64,000 nt of DNA from Nissolia schottii (Eukaryota; Streptophyta; Magnoliopsida; Fabales; Fabaceae): positions 1 to 64,000 of the forward strand of contig QANU01075873.1 of NCBI GenBank assembly GCA_003254905.1, written 5' to 3'. The translations under genes and the position numbers were made by a program. The notes beneath the pieces are model-generated. The model was not told where the DNA came from. It ran no database searches and saw only the letters and a list, made by a program, of their open reading frames with translations. Position 1 is the first letter of the stretch. The number at the start of each line of letters is the position of its first letter. This document shows positions 35,744 through 47,599 of this stretch, in pieces.

Positions 35744-36015
35744 CTCCCCCTGGTTCTTAATTACCTGGTCACATAGGTATGGGAGTATATTATGAACTTT
35801 AAAATAAAAAATAATTTAAGGAAAAAGTTTATTAAAGTATTTTTATTTAATTTGGTTAAAATTGTTCGACGATGAAATGAGAATTTCAAAACTAAAATAT
35901 AAGGGGGGTGATTAAAAAACTTAACAATGAATTTTACCTTTAAAAATAAGAGTGATAGATAATGTGAAAAAAAAAATTTGGCCAATTAAATAATAGTAAT
36001 TATGAACGGGTGGAG
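35744..36015. mobile_element. Stowaway MITE, 272 bp
   Basis: Left end CTCCCCCTGGTTCTTAATTA and reverse-complemented right end CTCCACCCGTTCATAATTA pair well, with TA flanking both. The interior is A/T-rich. Confidence 0.85.
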
Positions 36016-36640
36016 TATTATAGTTTATTCAGATAAAGTACAAAGACCTTTTTTGTCTCAATTAAACTAATGATATTTGTGTCCTAAAATTGATTAATTT
36101 GGTCCGACCTAACTGCAAATCCTCTTATAAGGAGTAAGAATCCTCTAGTGAAATTTTTTTCTATTCACATGGTCAAACTTGAGACAACTTGTTAAGGAAC
36201 CAATGTCCATGTTACCCTGTCTCACCCTAAGTTGTAGAACGAAGGCCCTTTAATTACTTTTAATTGATTTTTGCAACGAGTGTTAAAATCTAGCTATGGT
36301 CAAATGATATATCTTTATTAAGGAATGGAAAATGTAGGATTCAATCAGCTAATTATATTCGTTTTTTATGAAATACTCTTGTCGATCTTTTTTATTTGTA
36401 ATTTTATCATAATGCACAAAAATTAAGACATAAAAAATTAATTCTCCTTTATATATATATTTTTGCCAAAGACACCATAAATTGCAAATATGATAAAACC
36501 GAAAAATTAACTATTAGAGATGCCTTGTTGATATGTCAAAATATACGACAAATATTATGGACCATATTTTTATTTTTAAAGTGACAAATAAAATTGAGCA
36601 AAGTATAATTTGAAGCAATTGGTAATGATATTTAATATTC

Positions 36641-36644
<4 letters not shown>

Positions 36645-36673
<29 letters not shown>
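36645..36673. repeat. (TA)n microsatellite
   Basis: Perfect TA dinucleotide run in intergenic DNA. Confidence 0.95.
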
Positions 36674-36680
<7 letters not shown>

Positions 36681-37102
36681 CCCGAATATGATTATGACCA
36701 TGAATGGGAAAAATGAGATGATTATTAATAACATTTTTTTTGGGTCACTCTTTCATAAATTTTAGATTAGAGGAAGAGAAAGCATTAAGTAGTTAGATCT
36801 TTAAGGATGTTAAAGTAATGAGTAATGTTAGTAATATCTCACGTGTGAAAATCAAGAGTAGTGGATGTGCAAGAATATTATTATACACTTTACAAGAAGA
36901 GGCATAAAGTATTTAGTTGTAGTGGATGGGTCAAGGTCTTATGGATCTCCATCTATAGTATTTCTACTTCTTTTGATGTGAACAAGGAATAATTCATTCA
37001 ACCATGAGAATCAACAATCAAACAAAGACAAAATATCATAGGGTGGTCAAGTTGAGCTAAATGGCCGGGCAACTATACCTTGTTGCAAGTTTTCTTTTGG
37101 TA

Positions 37103-37285
37103 TAACAGCGGGGTTAGTCTGAATGGTAAACGGTTTGGTATCACTTAAGCAGATCTCGGGTTCGAATCTTGTGTAGACAGTTATCCCTACTGGGAGACTC
37201 ACCGATCACAGCCAGGTGCGCGACTCGGATCGCCCAGATTAATCAGGGCGAAGCCTTGGAACTGGGTGAGCAAACAAAAAAAAAG
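37103..37285 (+). mobile_element. tRNA-derived SINE with intact target-site duplication
   Basis: The 5' part shows a pol III A-box-like GGTTAGTCTGAATGG and a B-box GGTTCGAATC. A tRNA-unrelated body (ACTGGGAGACTCACCGATCACAG) and an A-rich tail follow. A 15-bp direct repeat flanks it: AGTTTTCTTTTGGTA at 37088-37102 and AGTTTTCTTTTCGTA at 37286-37300, with one mismatch. Full length of about 183 bp and few duplication changes suggest a fairly recent insertion. Confidence 0.93.
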
Positions 37286-38747
37286 AGTTTTCTTTTCGTA
37301 ATCAATTGCAAGTTATAATTGATGCAAAATTATAACCACAATTAAAAACATGGAAAAAAATCAATTATAAGCATATATAAAAGAATGTATCTCCTGAGCC
37401 CTTTTTTACAAAGAAAATAATATTTATCGGGTTTTGCTAACTAGAACGTTGGTTAAGAAAGTAAGAAAAGGAAATATTATATGAGAAAACTAAAATCAAC
37501 AAGTTTTTAATGCATTGAAAACATGTAAAAACTCAAAACATTCCACTTTTATCATCTTTTCAAGTGTCCTTACAATATTTATTAGCTTTTCTCATACTTA
37601 TTTTATTAAAAAAATGAAGTTGTCTAGAAGGACCATAGTTCAAACGCACAATTACCAATAAGCATAAAAAGTCATACTGACATTAATGAGGGTCTCCCAG
37701 ACCTAAACAAAAGCTAAATAAGGATAAGGAGAAAGACAAATTTTCTACAGGGTCTTTCAAAACCTTCTTCATCAATTGCTAATCTTTAGTTGTTGAAAGG
37801 CACCATTGGCATATTGACACATTTTCTTACTATTCTAGAATTTAAGTGATGACAGCGCCATTGTTAGTTCAAAGTGTGTTTTATCATCAATATTCATTTC
37901 AGGGGGAGTCTCTAACTACCAAAACCTAAACGAGGTTTTCTTTCAAATCAAATTTCTTTCTTTGAGATTCAATTTATTCTTTCGATATCTGCTAAGAATT
38001 ATGAATAGACATATGATCGAAAAACTAAAAGTTTTGGAAAAGGAATCACCTAACGTTAAAATTGTTAAAATATTTATTAGAATAAAATAATATTAGTATT
38101 ATATCTTTAATTGATTTAGACTGATTTAATTTAATATTTAAATTGATTCTGTTTTTGTATTTTTTATTATGTTCCTAATTATTTCCTTGTAAGTGACATA
38201 ACATTCACTAATACAAAAAAATTTATTGTTTACCCTTCTCGGCATCTTATTATTTCTTTACAATATTTTCTGAGTCCATCTTAAAATCTCACAAACATAA
38301 GGAGGTTGGGTCATCAGTCACGCTTGGAAAAGAACCATGTCATGGCGATTAGTGGCCCTTCCAGGCTAGGAGTAAGGAGGTTGTAGCAGGCGGAGGAAGA
38401 AATGGTAGCTGTAAAGGGTAGAAGAGTGTCAGTATCAAAGATAGAGTGATGATCTTGGAAACACAACGACTACTGCAATGATGAAGTAGCAACAGAGAAT
38501 TCGAGGGCACTAGACGATACCCGAAGACACAACACTAATCTGGAGGCATAAAGAAACGCCAAAGTCACAGGCCAAAGAGGCACCCCTTGAACAGCGACTA
38601 TGGAGGATCTTCAAGACATCGAATAACTTTGCCCAAGCATAATGGGCCCATTACAGGTGAATCCTTGATGTACAAATAATAATATTAGTCTAAAGTTATC
38701 TGAATGAGAAGAACAAATTATTTAAAAGGGAACATTTTTTTTTTGAA

Positions 38748-38902
38748 AATAGATCCTCTCAGTTTGATTTGTTGTTAAGTGTGATATCTCGTCGTCAATT
38801 TCTTTATTATTTATATCATGTGTGGATCTCACTATCTCAATTAATGGTGAGAGATTACACTTGACAACAACTCACAACAAATCATTGAGATGATCTATTC
38901 CC
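38748..38902. mobile_element. Fold-back MITE
   Basis: TAGATCCTCTCAGTTTGATT and TTGTTGTTAAGTGT at the left are complemented by ACACTTGACAAC, AACAAATCATTGAGATGATCTA at the right. No ORF. The superfamily is uncertain. Confidence 0.7.
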
Positions 38903-39608
38903 TATTTTTTCATGGACATTTTGGTAAGTTAGGTGTAGCCTTCAAAGTTCTATAAAGAGTTACGTTAAAATTCATACATGATAAAGTGTACATAGTCATA
39001 GATATCAATAAACAAATAAGGGGAGTCCATTTATTTGTACCATTTTTTTAGATTTTTTTTATAATAAAACACTCTTAGATGCCACTTAAATGTTTGAGAG
39101 AAGTGTTTACCCACTGTCAACCAAATAATTAAGAGAAATGATATTAAAAAATCACTTTGGACATCTTTTGAATAATTATACTCACAAAAATGTGGACTCA
39201 TGATGGATCCCACTATGCATGAGGCCCACACATATGAGTATGACTATTCAAAATAATTGTTATAATAATATGACTCAATGATCAAATGACACCTAAATGT
39301 ATTCCTTAAATTATGTCTAAAAAAAATAAAAATGTCACTTCTCTTATCATTTCTTCCTTAAGGGTGGACCCTACCATTCACTTCTTTCTTAGGGTCCATG
39401 AATATATACACTCTCCCAGTTGAAAAAAAAAAAAAACCCATTCTATAAATCAAAGAGGCCAAGTAGTTTCAAAGTCTCATGTCGACTTTAGTCCAAAGTA
39501 GAGTTTCAGTAATGTATCCTTAATTTATGCACTCGCTGTGCTAGCTAGCTCTTCTTGCTCTCTCTCTCTATCTCAATTCACACTCTCAATACTCTCTCTC
39601 TCTAAACA

Positions 39609-41467
39609 ATGCCTCTTGAAATTATTGATTTCATAGGCTATTCTCCTCCACCTCTACCACCACCATAACCACAATCCGTGTTGCCATCATTACCAAGAAT
39701 CCTCAATTTTGCTGCGGTAGAACAAGCTCAATTTGAGAATCTTGGTATGCCTAATAATAATAATAACCCAAATATTCCTAATAATAATTATTTGCCTTAT
39801 TATTATTCCAACATTATTAACCACCAATCACAACAACAAGAAGCTGCTACTTTGTGGCCAACTTCTTCAATGCAAATCTACGATCGCTCTTATCAGGCGG
39901 TGAAGGCGGCTACTGCGGCTTCTTCTAGAAGCTTCCAACCGATTAACAACAACATGCATGAAGTTTCAATGACTAATCAAGTAAATGCATTCCTTTCTCA
40001 TCCTCATGATACGAGGCTCAGGGAGCCTTGGACTCGTAAGAGACCAAGAGTTTATGCCTCTCTCTCTCTCAACCTTTCATCTAATTATTAAATTCATAAT
40101 AGCGTTAAGTGTGCATTTGTTGCACCTTATTTGATTATTCTTTTAAAAGAACGATTTTCGTGTATTTAGATTTTTTTTTTTAAAAAAATCAAAGTTAAAA
40201 GAAAAATTACATTTTTAACTCTTCAAGAAACTAAATAGAATACCTTTTTAGAAGAAAAAAGAAACTGAAACAAACTCGTCTGAGTTGATTCTCTTCATTT
40301 TGGTCTATACTATTATACTTGAAACACTGCCGCACACAAGCTGAAAAATATATGGTCGTAATTTTCACATAAATCATTTTAGGGAATTGCTCTAGTACCT
40401 TAGTCATAATATGGGATACTAATATCCTGACCTCAATTGTTACATTTAGATGCAATGCAGATTATTCTTATTTTAATTTTTTTTAAAATTTAAAATTTTT
40501 AAATTTATTAATCAACCATTTAATGACACGTAAATAGGGTATCAATACCTATTAAATTGGATCAGTACAGGAGGAGAAACCATCATTTTATTATTATTTG
40601 ATGAAATTAAAATGATATTACTCATTTATTCATCGACCGATACTTGTGTTGTGTAATTATGACAATTGAATTCTAGAAAAAAATTTCAGTGTAATTATGA
40701 CATTCTAGCTGGCATTTTTTTTTGTTTGCATCTCTCCACTCCATTAATTAGTGTTATTAATTTTGATATCCTTATTAATTTATGATTACTTTTATTCTTT
40801 CACTTTTCTAAGACATTATTGATTATGGTACTTGAATTTTTTTGATCATATAAGCTATTTATGATGGGCTAATCAAGTGTGGAACAGGGCATTGGATCAA
40901 AATAGCTAGGCACAAGACACCACAACAAGTTCAAAGCTATACTAAAGAACTTCTTTCAGCACTTGTCATCCACAAACTTTAATATCTTGATTAGGAGAAG
41001 CAATTTAGCATATAACTCTAATGCTAGTTTCATGAATAATAATGGTGCATCTCCCCCATACAACAACATCATGATGCCTAATTTTGCCACTACAAATTAT
41101 GGTGATGGTGACCCAATTAAGAAAACCCTAATGCTTTTTTTCAGAGAAGAAAGAGCCTAATGTCTTTCGGTTTCAGCCCAATATTACGGAAGCTATTAGC
41201 ACCATCATTAAAGCCAATGTTGATTATGGTAATGGGTTCCAGATGGAGACAAATGGTGTGCGCATAGTGATGAATGAAGTGCAGTCCAATGCACAAGACT
41301 TGTACTTGGTGGGATCCAGAGAAGCCGGCGGTTCAATAGGTCCTAGTGAAAATTATAATGAAGTTGATCTGGAGCTCCGTTTGGGTAGAAGCCAACGAGG
41401 ACCTCATACTTTTTGTTTTCATGCATTTATGAACAAATATGTCTCCTTAATTTGCAACTTTTTTTAA
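39609..41467 (+). pseudogene. Decayed tandem copy of the MYB/SANT-EAR gene
   Basis: Collinear with the intact gene at 45851-47590, starting MPLEIIDF. Lesions visible against that copy: a TAA at codon 20 (39666-39668); a one-base insertion just before the exon 1 donor (near 40036); a one-base deletion after TTTATGATGGG near 40868 that brings a stop at once; a 12-bp loss in the SANT helix region near 40917; another one-base change near 40945; and loss of the final stop, so the frame runs on past LELRLGRS. The promoter-proximal region and 3' flank are also duplicated. Partial open frames at 39678-40091, 40963-41160 and 41243-41467 are remnants. Confidence 0.9.
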
Positions 41468-41469
41468 AA

Positions 41470-41505
<36 letters not shown>

Positions 41506-41506
41506 N
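41470..41506. repeat. (TA)n microsatellite with an ambiguous base
   Basis: TA run ending in an N at 41506, so its length is uncertain in the assembly. Confidence 0.9.
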
Positions 41507-41617
41507 AAAAATCATAAGCAACCATTTTTTTTATTGCATGGAATTGATCTCATATTGAATTGAAGCAAACAAATGATGTTAAATGTCATTGAACAGTATC
41601 TACGTCTTCAACATTTA

Positions 41618-41762
41618 CTCCTCATTTTTCATGCTATTTCACACATTTTAAACTTGGTGTATTCCTAAATCAACATATATTTGATTAAATTAATTGATCA
41701 TATACATTAATTTAAGACGATATCAAATTTAAAATGTGACAAATACTATAGAACAGATGCAG
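41618..41762. mobile_element. Stowaway-type MITE 3' of the pseudogene
   Basis: TA-CTCCTCATTTTTCATG and, at the other end, TAGAACAGATGCAG-TA. The arms TTTTAAACTTGGTGTATT and the reverse complement of ATCAAATTTAAAATGTG pair. The 3' flank of the intact copy (48045-48105) retains only the left half, cut after GGTGTATTC. The MITE therefore predates the duplication and one copy was truncated. Confidence 0.75.
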
Positions 41763-41984
41763 TATTATATTTCATGCAATTGGGCGCGTAAAATATTCTA
41801 ATTCTAGAAACGCATACATCAATATGTAACAAAATAAGAGAAAAATAGTTCATGAAGACTCACACATGGGTAAGTGTGAAAATGAAGAGAAAGTATGAGA
41901 TAATTAAGAGAGAGGATTGAGTATTAGTTAATGATAATTTTGTAAAATACTTTTAAGTTTCTCTAACATTTATGTTTTGTTTTT

Positions 41985-43735
41985 TCAAAATTATTGTGTG
42001 TACATCTAATTTGCATCCACCTTACAACCACCAACATATTACACATTAACTCTCATATTTCTCTCTCTTCTTTTCTCTATCTCCCTCCCGCGCACCACTT
42101 CTTCTGCATTTTTTTTTTCATATTCTTTCTGTTCCTCCCTCCTCCTCCTCCCCTTCTTCTTCCGTATGTTGTGACTATCACGCTCGTTTTGATTTGTTCT
42201 TCTTTGTCCTTCGACATATTTCTTTTTCTTCTTTTTTGTTTACAGTACATGATACAGAGCATGAACAAGGTTTTCAACATCCATTTATTTTTTCTTGTTT
42301 GTTTTTTATTCTTTACCATATGTTATGAATCTCAAAGTTTTTGTTTTCATTTTCGTTTCTGTCGTATTTTTTTAGGTGTTCAAAAGTTTGTGTATTTTTG
42401 AAGAAAAGCTTGCGTATTCTTATTCAAAAGTTTGTACACGTGAGTACCAATGTTTTCGTCTTTTTCGTTTTCATTGTCGTCTTACTTTTTGTTTCTACTG
42501 GTTGAAAAGTATGTGTAGGCGAGCACAAAAATTTGTGCATCTATTTTGAAATGCTTATATAGGAAAGAGAGTCTGTGTATGTTACCAAATTTTGAAATTG
42601 ATTGTTATATTTGTTGTTTATATACATATAAAAGTATGTGTAGTTCTTCGTAAAATTCTGTGTATATTTGTGATTATGAGTAATCCAAAAATTCTAAATG
42701 TTATTTAAATGTTTGTGTCATTTTGTGCTAATGTTTGTGTTTTTATGTCCACGAGTTTGTGTATGTTGTTAGCAAATTTAGAAATTAGTTGCTTGTTAGT
42801 TTGCATATGCATCATTGTTTGTTTGTGTAAATTAATCTCTTAAAAAAATATTGTACGATTGATATTGTACTGGTCTGGCTCTACGAATAGGCCCAATTCA
42901 AGGAGACGACCCACTAGATGGGATCCAAGTCCAGGAGAGTGCAAATGACGTGGACTGGAAGGATAGAGGAAAACAATTCCTAGACAACGGAGGCTGGCAA
43001 AGCCGTTGGGAGGGAAGCTCGGAGAATCCTATGATACTCGGGATGAGTAACCTCCTAAAACTGATCAGAGATGAAAACCCTAGCCTACTAACTATAAAAG
43101 GGGAAAGTCACGCCAGTCTCAGGTTCCAATTTCCATACCTCATATCCTAAAATTCGTTCTGACTTGGGCGTCGGAGTTGCAGGTCTAACCCCCAATGATT
43201 GGAGAAGAGGAAGAAGGCCCACTAGAGCAGAGAAGTGACTTGAGACACGTGAGCACGTAACCCATGTTCTCACAGGACAGAACAAATATGATTTGTGAGG
43301 TTGATCTAAAATTTTTGAATGATAGTTAATTCTTTGTGTAAGTTCGTGCTAATGTTTTTGTTTTTATGTTCAAGAGTGTGTGTATGTTATTACCAAATTT
43401 CGAAATTGATTGTGGTATATGTTGTTTATGCACATATAAAAGTTTGTGTGTTGTTATTCAAAAATTTGTGTGATACTTTGTAAAATACTGTGTATTGAAA
43501 GAGTGAGAGAAATGAGAACTTTTTGATTTTTTGAACAATTGAGAACGAGAGAGAGAAATGCAAACTGCTTTGGTCATAGAGTGTGCACGCACGCTTGAGA
43601 TGAGAGTGAGGATCGTGTGATGTATGAGAGAGAATGTGATGGTTATGAAATACGAAATGAGGCACGTTCTATATAAATTGTGTTGTTCACTATATGGTAG
43701 ATGCAAAAGTGGTGTGTCATAGCAATAAAGTGTTT
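41985..43735. mobile_element. Non-autonomous element carrying the GCACAAACATT-type motif (inverse orientation)
   Basis: Between about 42400-42860 and 43320-43500 the motif GTTTGTG or AATGTTTGTGT recurs about a dozen times. It is the complement of the motif cluster at 500-3900. Loose inverted ends are seen: TGTGTACATCTAATTTGCATCCACC near 41994 against GGTAGATGCAAAAGTGGTGTGTC near 43697. A long pyrimidine stretch at 42050-42260 mirrors purine-rich DNA at 43500-43630. No transposase frame is present. It is split by the solo LTR. Confidence 0.5.
42866..43284 (+). mobile_element. Solo LTR nested in the motif-rich element
   Basis: About 419 bp starting TGTACTGG and ending AGAACA. It has a TATA box (ACTATAAAAGGGG at 43090) and the block GACTTGGGCGTCGGAG, a signature found in many plant LTRs. 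Flanking pentamers GATAT and AATAT differ at one base, consistent with a 5-bp target duplication. The motif-rich sequence resumes after it. No internal domain is present. Confidence 0.7.
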
Positions 43736-43739
43736 TTCA

Positions 43740-44880
43740 ATCACTTACTTAATTCATGTACACATGTACAAGTGAATAACTATTTGAGAGTGTAAACAAA
43801 AGTAGTTAAGGATTAAATGTAATCTTTTTTTAAAAAAAGAAAAGAAATAGTAAATTATAGTGTGATTGAATTACACTGGCCTCCCCTGCCGTTAGGTGAT
43901 ATTGCACACAGACCCAACGATTTACAAAAAAGAAATGTTTAAACCTCTTACTTCTTTATCCTAATTATCCTCTTAACAACCTCATGATGACACTTGATAA
44001 TTTTAGAGGGTAAAATAGGAACAAAAAATAATATATTGTTGCCAAGTGTTATGCATAGAGGTCGTTAGTTAGGTTAATGAAGTAGGAGACTCAATCATTT
44101 CTCTTTAAAAAAAATACATGCAAAATTCTATTGAGATTTATTTGATATTATAACTATTATATATATTTTCTGGAATGTGACAACGAGTACTCCTTCCCTA
44201 TAAAAGGGTTAGAGTAGGTTAGAGTATTATGTGTAATATCACTTAACCTCAAAGAAAGCTAGTGTAACTTATTTTACATTTTATTTAATTTTTTATTAAA
44301 TAATATTATAACTTAAACATAAAGAATGAAGATATGAATTCATGTTTTGTGCCAAGTGTGTTCTCATTTTGTATTGGTACAGTATTATTGATTTGTCATA
44401 TGAGAGTCAAAGAAACTCTTTAATTATCTTCTCGAGAGTTTCTATCAAATTACAAACGTTTTAAAGCAAGGTTTCTAGCTAAATAGTTTAGTTGTCACGA
44501 GTGACCAAAGGCGTTGCTGAATTTGAAGTTATAGAAAAATCCAAAAGGGAAGCACCGTTCATTTTCTTTTTCTTTGAGGAGAAGAGAAGAATTTTATTTA
44601 TAGACCAACTTAACAATAATTATAAATTGAAAAAAATACATCAAATCTAATATTAATAAAATACGAATATAACTTTCATTTTGATGTTTAAGCATCTTTA
44701 TCAAAAACCAGTAGTATCATTGTTGCAGTTTGAAGAATGTATTATGTTTCTTTTTACAATAAACTCGAATATCTTCTTCATATGTAAAACTTCTACAAAC
44801 AAAATCTCACAAAGAGAAACGAAAACAACCATAAAAGTCATACATATCATGTGTGTGTGTGTGTGTATATATAATTCTAT
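43740..44880. other. Non-coding spacer
   Basis: AT-rich. It holds a (GT)n run at 44850-44866 and no recognised gene. Confidence 0.5.
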
Positions 44881-44899
44881 CTAATCAGAATTAGTTCAG

Positions 44900-45460
44900 T
44901 TAGTTTGTTGTCTCACACAGCTTAGTTGGTTAAAAACCATTATTTGATAGTTAGTTTGTTAGAATGTAGAATCATCTACAACAGGATCTACCTAAAGTCG
45001 ATCTGAGCTCACTTGTTTATATATATAGCTAACTTTAATGAGCAATCAGGTAGCGATTCAATTCAATCATTTTCCAAGTTTGTTATTCTATTATGGTATC
45101 AGTTGTTCATTTCTCTTTTTCGCTCCAATTCTCTAGTTCTTTATCCATGGAAGGTTAGAAACTCAGCTTCGCTTCTTGCGTGTGAGTTCCTCTTCGAGTT
45201 CCCAATCAGATTGAAGTGAAATCATTGTGATCTCTCGACATTTCTTATGTGTCTAATTCTCGATAGTGATTTGTATATTTCATTAGGTGATTCCTCAGGT
45301 TTTCTCTTAGGTTTTTCCTTCTTTTTGTGTGAATTCTCTGAGATTTCTCAACAATTCTGCCATGGCTGAAAATCTTTTGAGCCCCTTTTTACCTTCATCA
45401 ATCAGAAGGACATGACCCCATTCTTGTTTGAGACTCATGAAGGATCCTACAACAAGTACC
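44900..45460 (+). mobile_element. Truncated Ty1/copia 5' end (LTR, primer-binding site, gag start)
   Basis: An LTR-like stretch is followed at about 45092 by TATGGTATCAG, the usual initiator-tRNA-Met primer-binding site of copia elements. The ATG at 45362 begins a gag-like frame (MAENLLSP, then in a shifted frame FYLHQSEGHDPILV), resembling the start of copia gag polyproteins. It breaks off where the duplicated MYB flank begins. The frameshift and truncation show it is dead. LTR borders are not clear. Confidence 0.65.
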
Positions 45461-45641
45461 ATATCTTTATGAGTTTAGTTGTTCAAAATAGTTGTCATAA
45501 TAATATGATTTAATGATCAAAGGACACCTAAGGGTATTCCTCAAAGTACGCCCACAAAAGTGGTAAAAAAACGTCACTTCTCTTATCGTTTCTTCCTTAA
45601 GAGTGGACCCCACCATTCACTTGTTTCTTAATATCCATGAC

Positions 45642-45649
45642 TATATACA
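45642..45649 (+). promoter_or_regulatory. Probable TATA box of the MYB/SANT-EAR gene
   Basis: TATATACA about 200 bp before the ATG, inside CCATGACTATATACACTCC. The pseudogene copy keeps it (CCATGAATATATACACTC near 39398), at a similar distance. A CT-rich leader follows in both. Confidence 0.6.
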
Positions 45650-45850
45650 CTCCCTCGAGTGTAAATAAATAAATAAATAAACTCTTTCTATAAATCAAAG
45701 TGGCCAAGCAGTTTCAAAATCTCATATATACACTTTAGTCTAAAGTGTAGTTTTCTGTAACCTATCCTCAATTTACGCACTCCTACCGCTAGCTAGCTCT
45801 TCTGCTCTCTCTCTCTCTCACTCTTTCATTTCTCCCTCTCTCTCTAAACA

Positions 45851-47590
45851 ATGCCTCTTGAAATCATTGATCTCACAAGATCTTCTCCTCGTCCTCTTCC
45901 ACTACCACCACCGCCGCCGCCGCCGCCGCCGCCGCCCATGTTGCCATCATCACCAAGAATTCTCAATTTTGCTGCTGCTGCTGCCGCTGGCAATTCAACC
46001 GTAGAACAAGCTCAATTTGAGAATCTTAGTACGCCCTTATGGCCAAATAATAATAACCCAAATCAAAATCATCAAAATAATTATTTGCCTTATTATTATA
46101 CCAACATCATTAACCACCAATCACCACCACAACATCAAGCAGCTACTAATTTCTGGTCAGCTTCTTCAATGCATGTCTATGATCCCTCTTATCAGGCAGC
46201 GGCGGCGGCTGCTGCGACTTCTTCTAGAAGCTTCCAACCCATCAGCAGCAACAACAACACGCATGAAGCTGCTGCAGTGCCTGATCAAGCAAATGCATTC
46301 CCTTCTCATGCTCATGATAAGAGGCTCAGGGAGCATTGGACTCTTAGAGACCAAGAGTTTGTGCCTCTCTCTCTCTCCTCTCTCTTAACCCTTCATCTAA
46401 TTATTAAAATTCATAGTAACGTTAAAAAGTGCGTTTGTTTAAGCTTATTTGATTAAAAAAGCTTTTTTTAAACTAAAATGAACAATTTTTTTTTGTGTAT
46501 TTAGATATTTTTTTTTATAATCAAAGAAAAATCATATTTTCAACTCTTCAAGAAGATAAAAGAATAGTTTTTCAAAAACAAAAATTGTTTTTATCAGTTT
46601 AATCACTTTAAAAAAACTTAAACAAATGCGTCTTAGTTGATTCTCTTCATTTTGATCCATACTACTATACTTGAAACAATGCCGCACAAGGCTAGAAAAA
46701 TATATAGTCGTAATTTTTACATAATTATAAATCATTTTATTGTTGTTTGGTGAAATTAAAATGATATTACTGCTTTTTTCATTTAATGACTGATAACTAT
46801 GTTGTGTCATTATGACAATTGAAAATTTTCAATTTTTTCGACGTAATTCTGGCAAAATATCTGGCTTTCTTGCTAGCTAGCATTTGTTTTGTTGGTGGTT
46901 GCAACTCTCCATTCCATCGTTAATTAGTTTTATTAATTTTGATATCCTTATTAATTTATTTATTATGTTGATTCTTTCATTAATTTTGCTAAGACATTAT
47001 TGATTATGGTAAGTGTACTTGCATATTTTTTTTACCATAGGTTATTTATGATGGGGCTAATCAAGTATGGAACAGGGCACTGGACCAAAATAGCTAGGCA
47101 CTTTCTCACTAACAAGACACCACAACAAGTTCAAAGCTATGCTAATAGCTTCTTCAATCACTTGTCATCCACAAACTTTTATAACTTAATCAGGAGAAGC
47201 AATTTAGCATACTCCAATGGTAGTTTCATGAATAATAATGACGCATCTCCCTCATACAACAACAACAACAACAACATTATGCCTAATTTGGTCACTTCAA
47301 ATTATGGTGATGTTGAGCCAATTATGAAAACCCTAATGCTTTTCCCAGAGAAGAAAGGGCCTAATTTCTTTCAAATTAAGTCGATGGGCACCAACGCTAA
47401 CGCCAGTGGCAACACTGATTATGGCAATGAGTTCCAGATGGAGACAAATGGTGCACGCGCTCCGATGAATGAAGTGCGGTCCAATGTACGAGACTTGTGT
47501 TTGGTGGGATCCAGAGAAGCCGGCGGTTCAGCGGGTGCTAGTGGAAATTACGAAGAAGTTGATTTAGAGCTGCGTTTGGGTAGAAGCTAG
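45851..47590 (+). CDS. Single-MYB/SANT transcription factor with C-terminal EAR motif
   Basis: Two exons, 45851-46356 and 47041-47590, give 1056 nt (351 residues). The donor follows CAAGA and the acceptor is CCATAG. The N-terminal half is low-complexity: a polyproline run after PRPLPLP, Asn-rich and Ala-rich stretches. Across the intron lies one MYB/SANT repeat: W163TLRDQELFMMGLIKYG, GHW183TKIARHF, then TPQQVQSYANSFF in the place of the SHAQKYF helix of DIVARICATA-type R-R MYBs, with the key residues degenerate. The rest is Asn/Ser-rich. The last residues DLELRLGRS contain LELRL (344-348), an LxLxL EAR motif that in other plant factors recruits TOPLESS co-repressors. It is likely a nuclear repressor; targets are unknown. 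Its tandem neighbour at 39609 is a dead copy. Confidence 0.82.
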
Positions 47591-47599
47591 TGACGAATC

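Larger units (their letters stand above)
33078..39300. other. Intergenic region between the transporter and the MYB pair
   Basis: AT-rich DNA. It contains a TST promoter region (first several hundred bases, no clear TATA element), a tandem duplication, a Stowaway MITE, a TA microsatellite, a SINE and a fold-back MITE (each listed). The GC-richer piece at 38290-38660 is non-coding in all frames. Confidence 0.5.

Noticed and set aside
37103..37190. tRNA gene
   Set aside because: Only the A- and B-box promoter parts resemble tRNA; the cloverleaf does not close, and the A tail with target duplications shows a SINE.
42077..42401. Frames in the pyrimidine-rich stretch
   Set aside because: Phe/Leu/Ser- or Lys/Arg-rich translations of a CT tract in a transposon arm.
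42950..43285. Coding frames in the solo LTR
   Set aside because: The segment has LTR features (TATA, GCGTCGGAG block) and no similarity to proteins.
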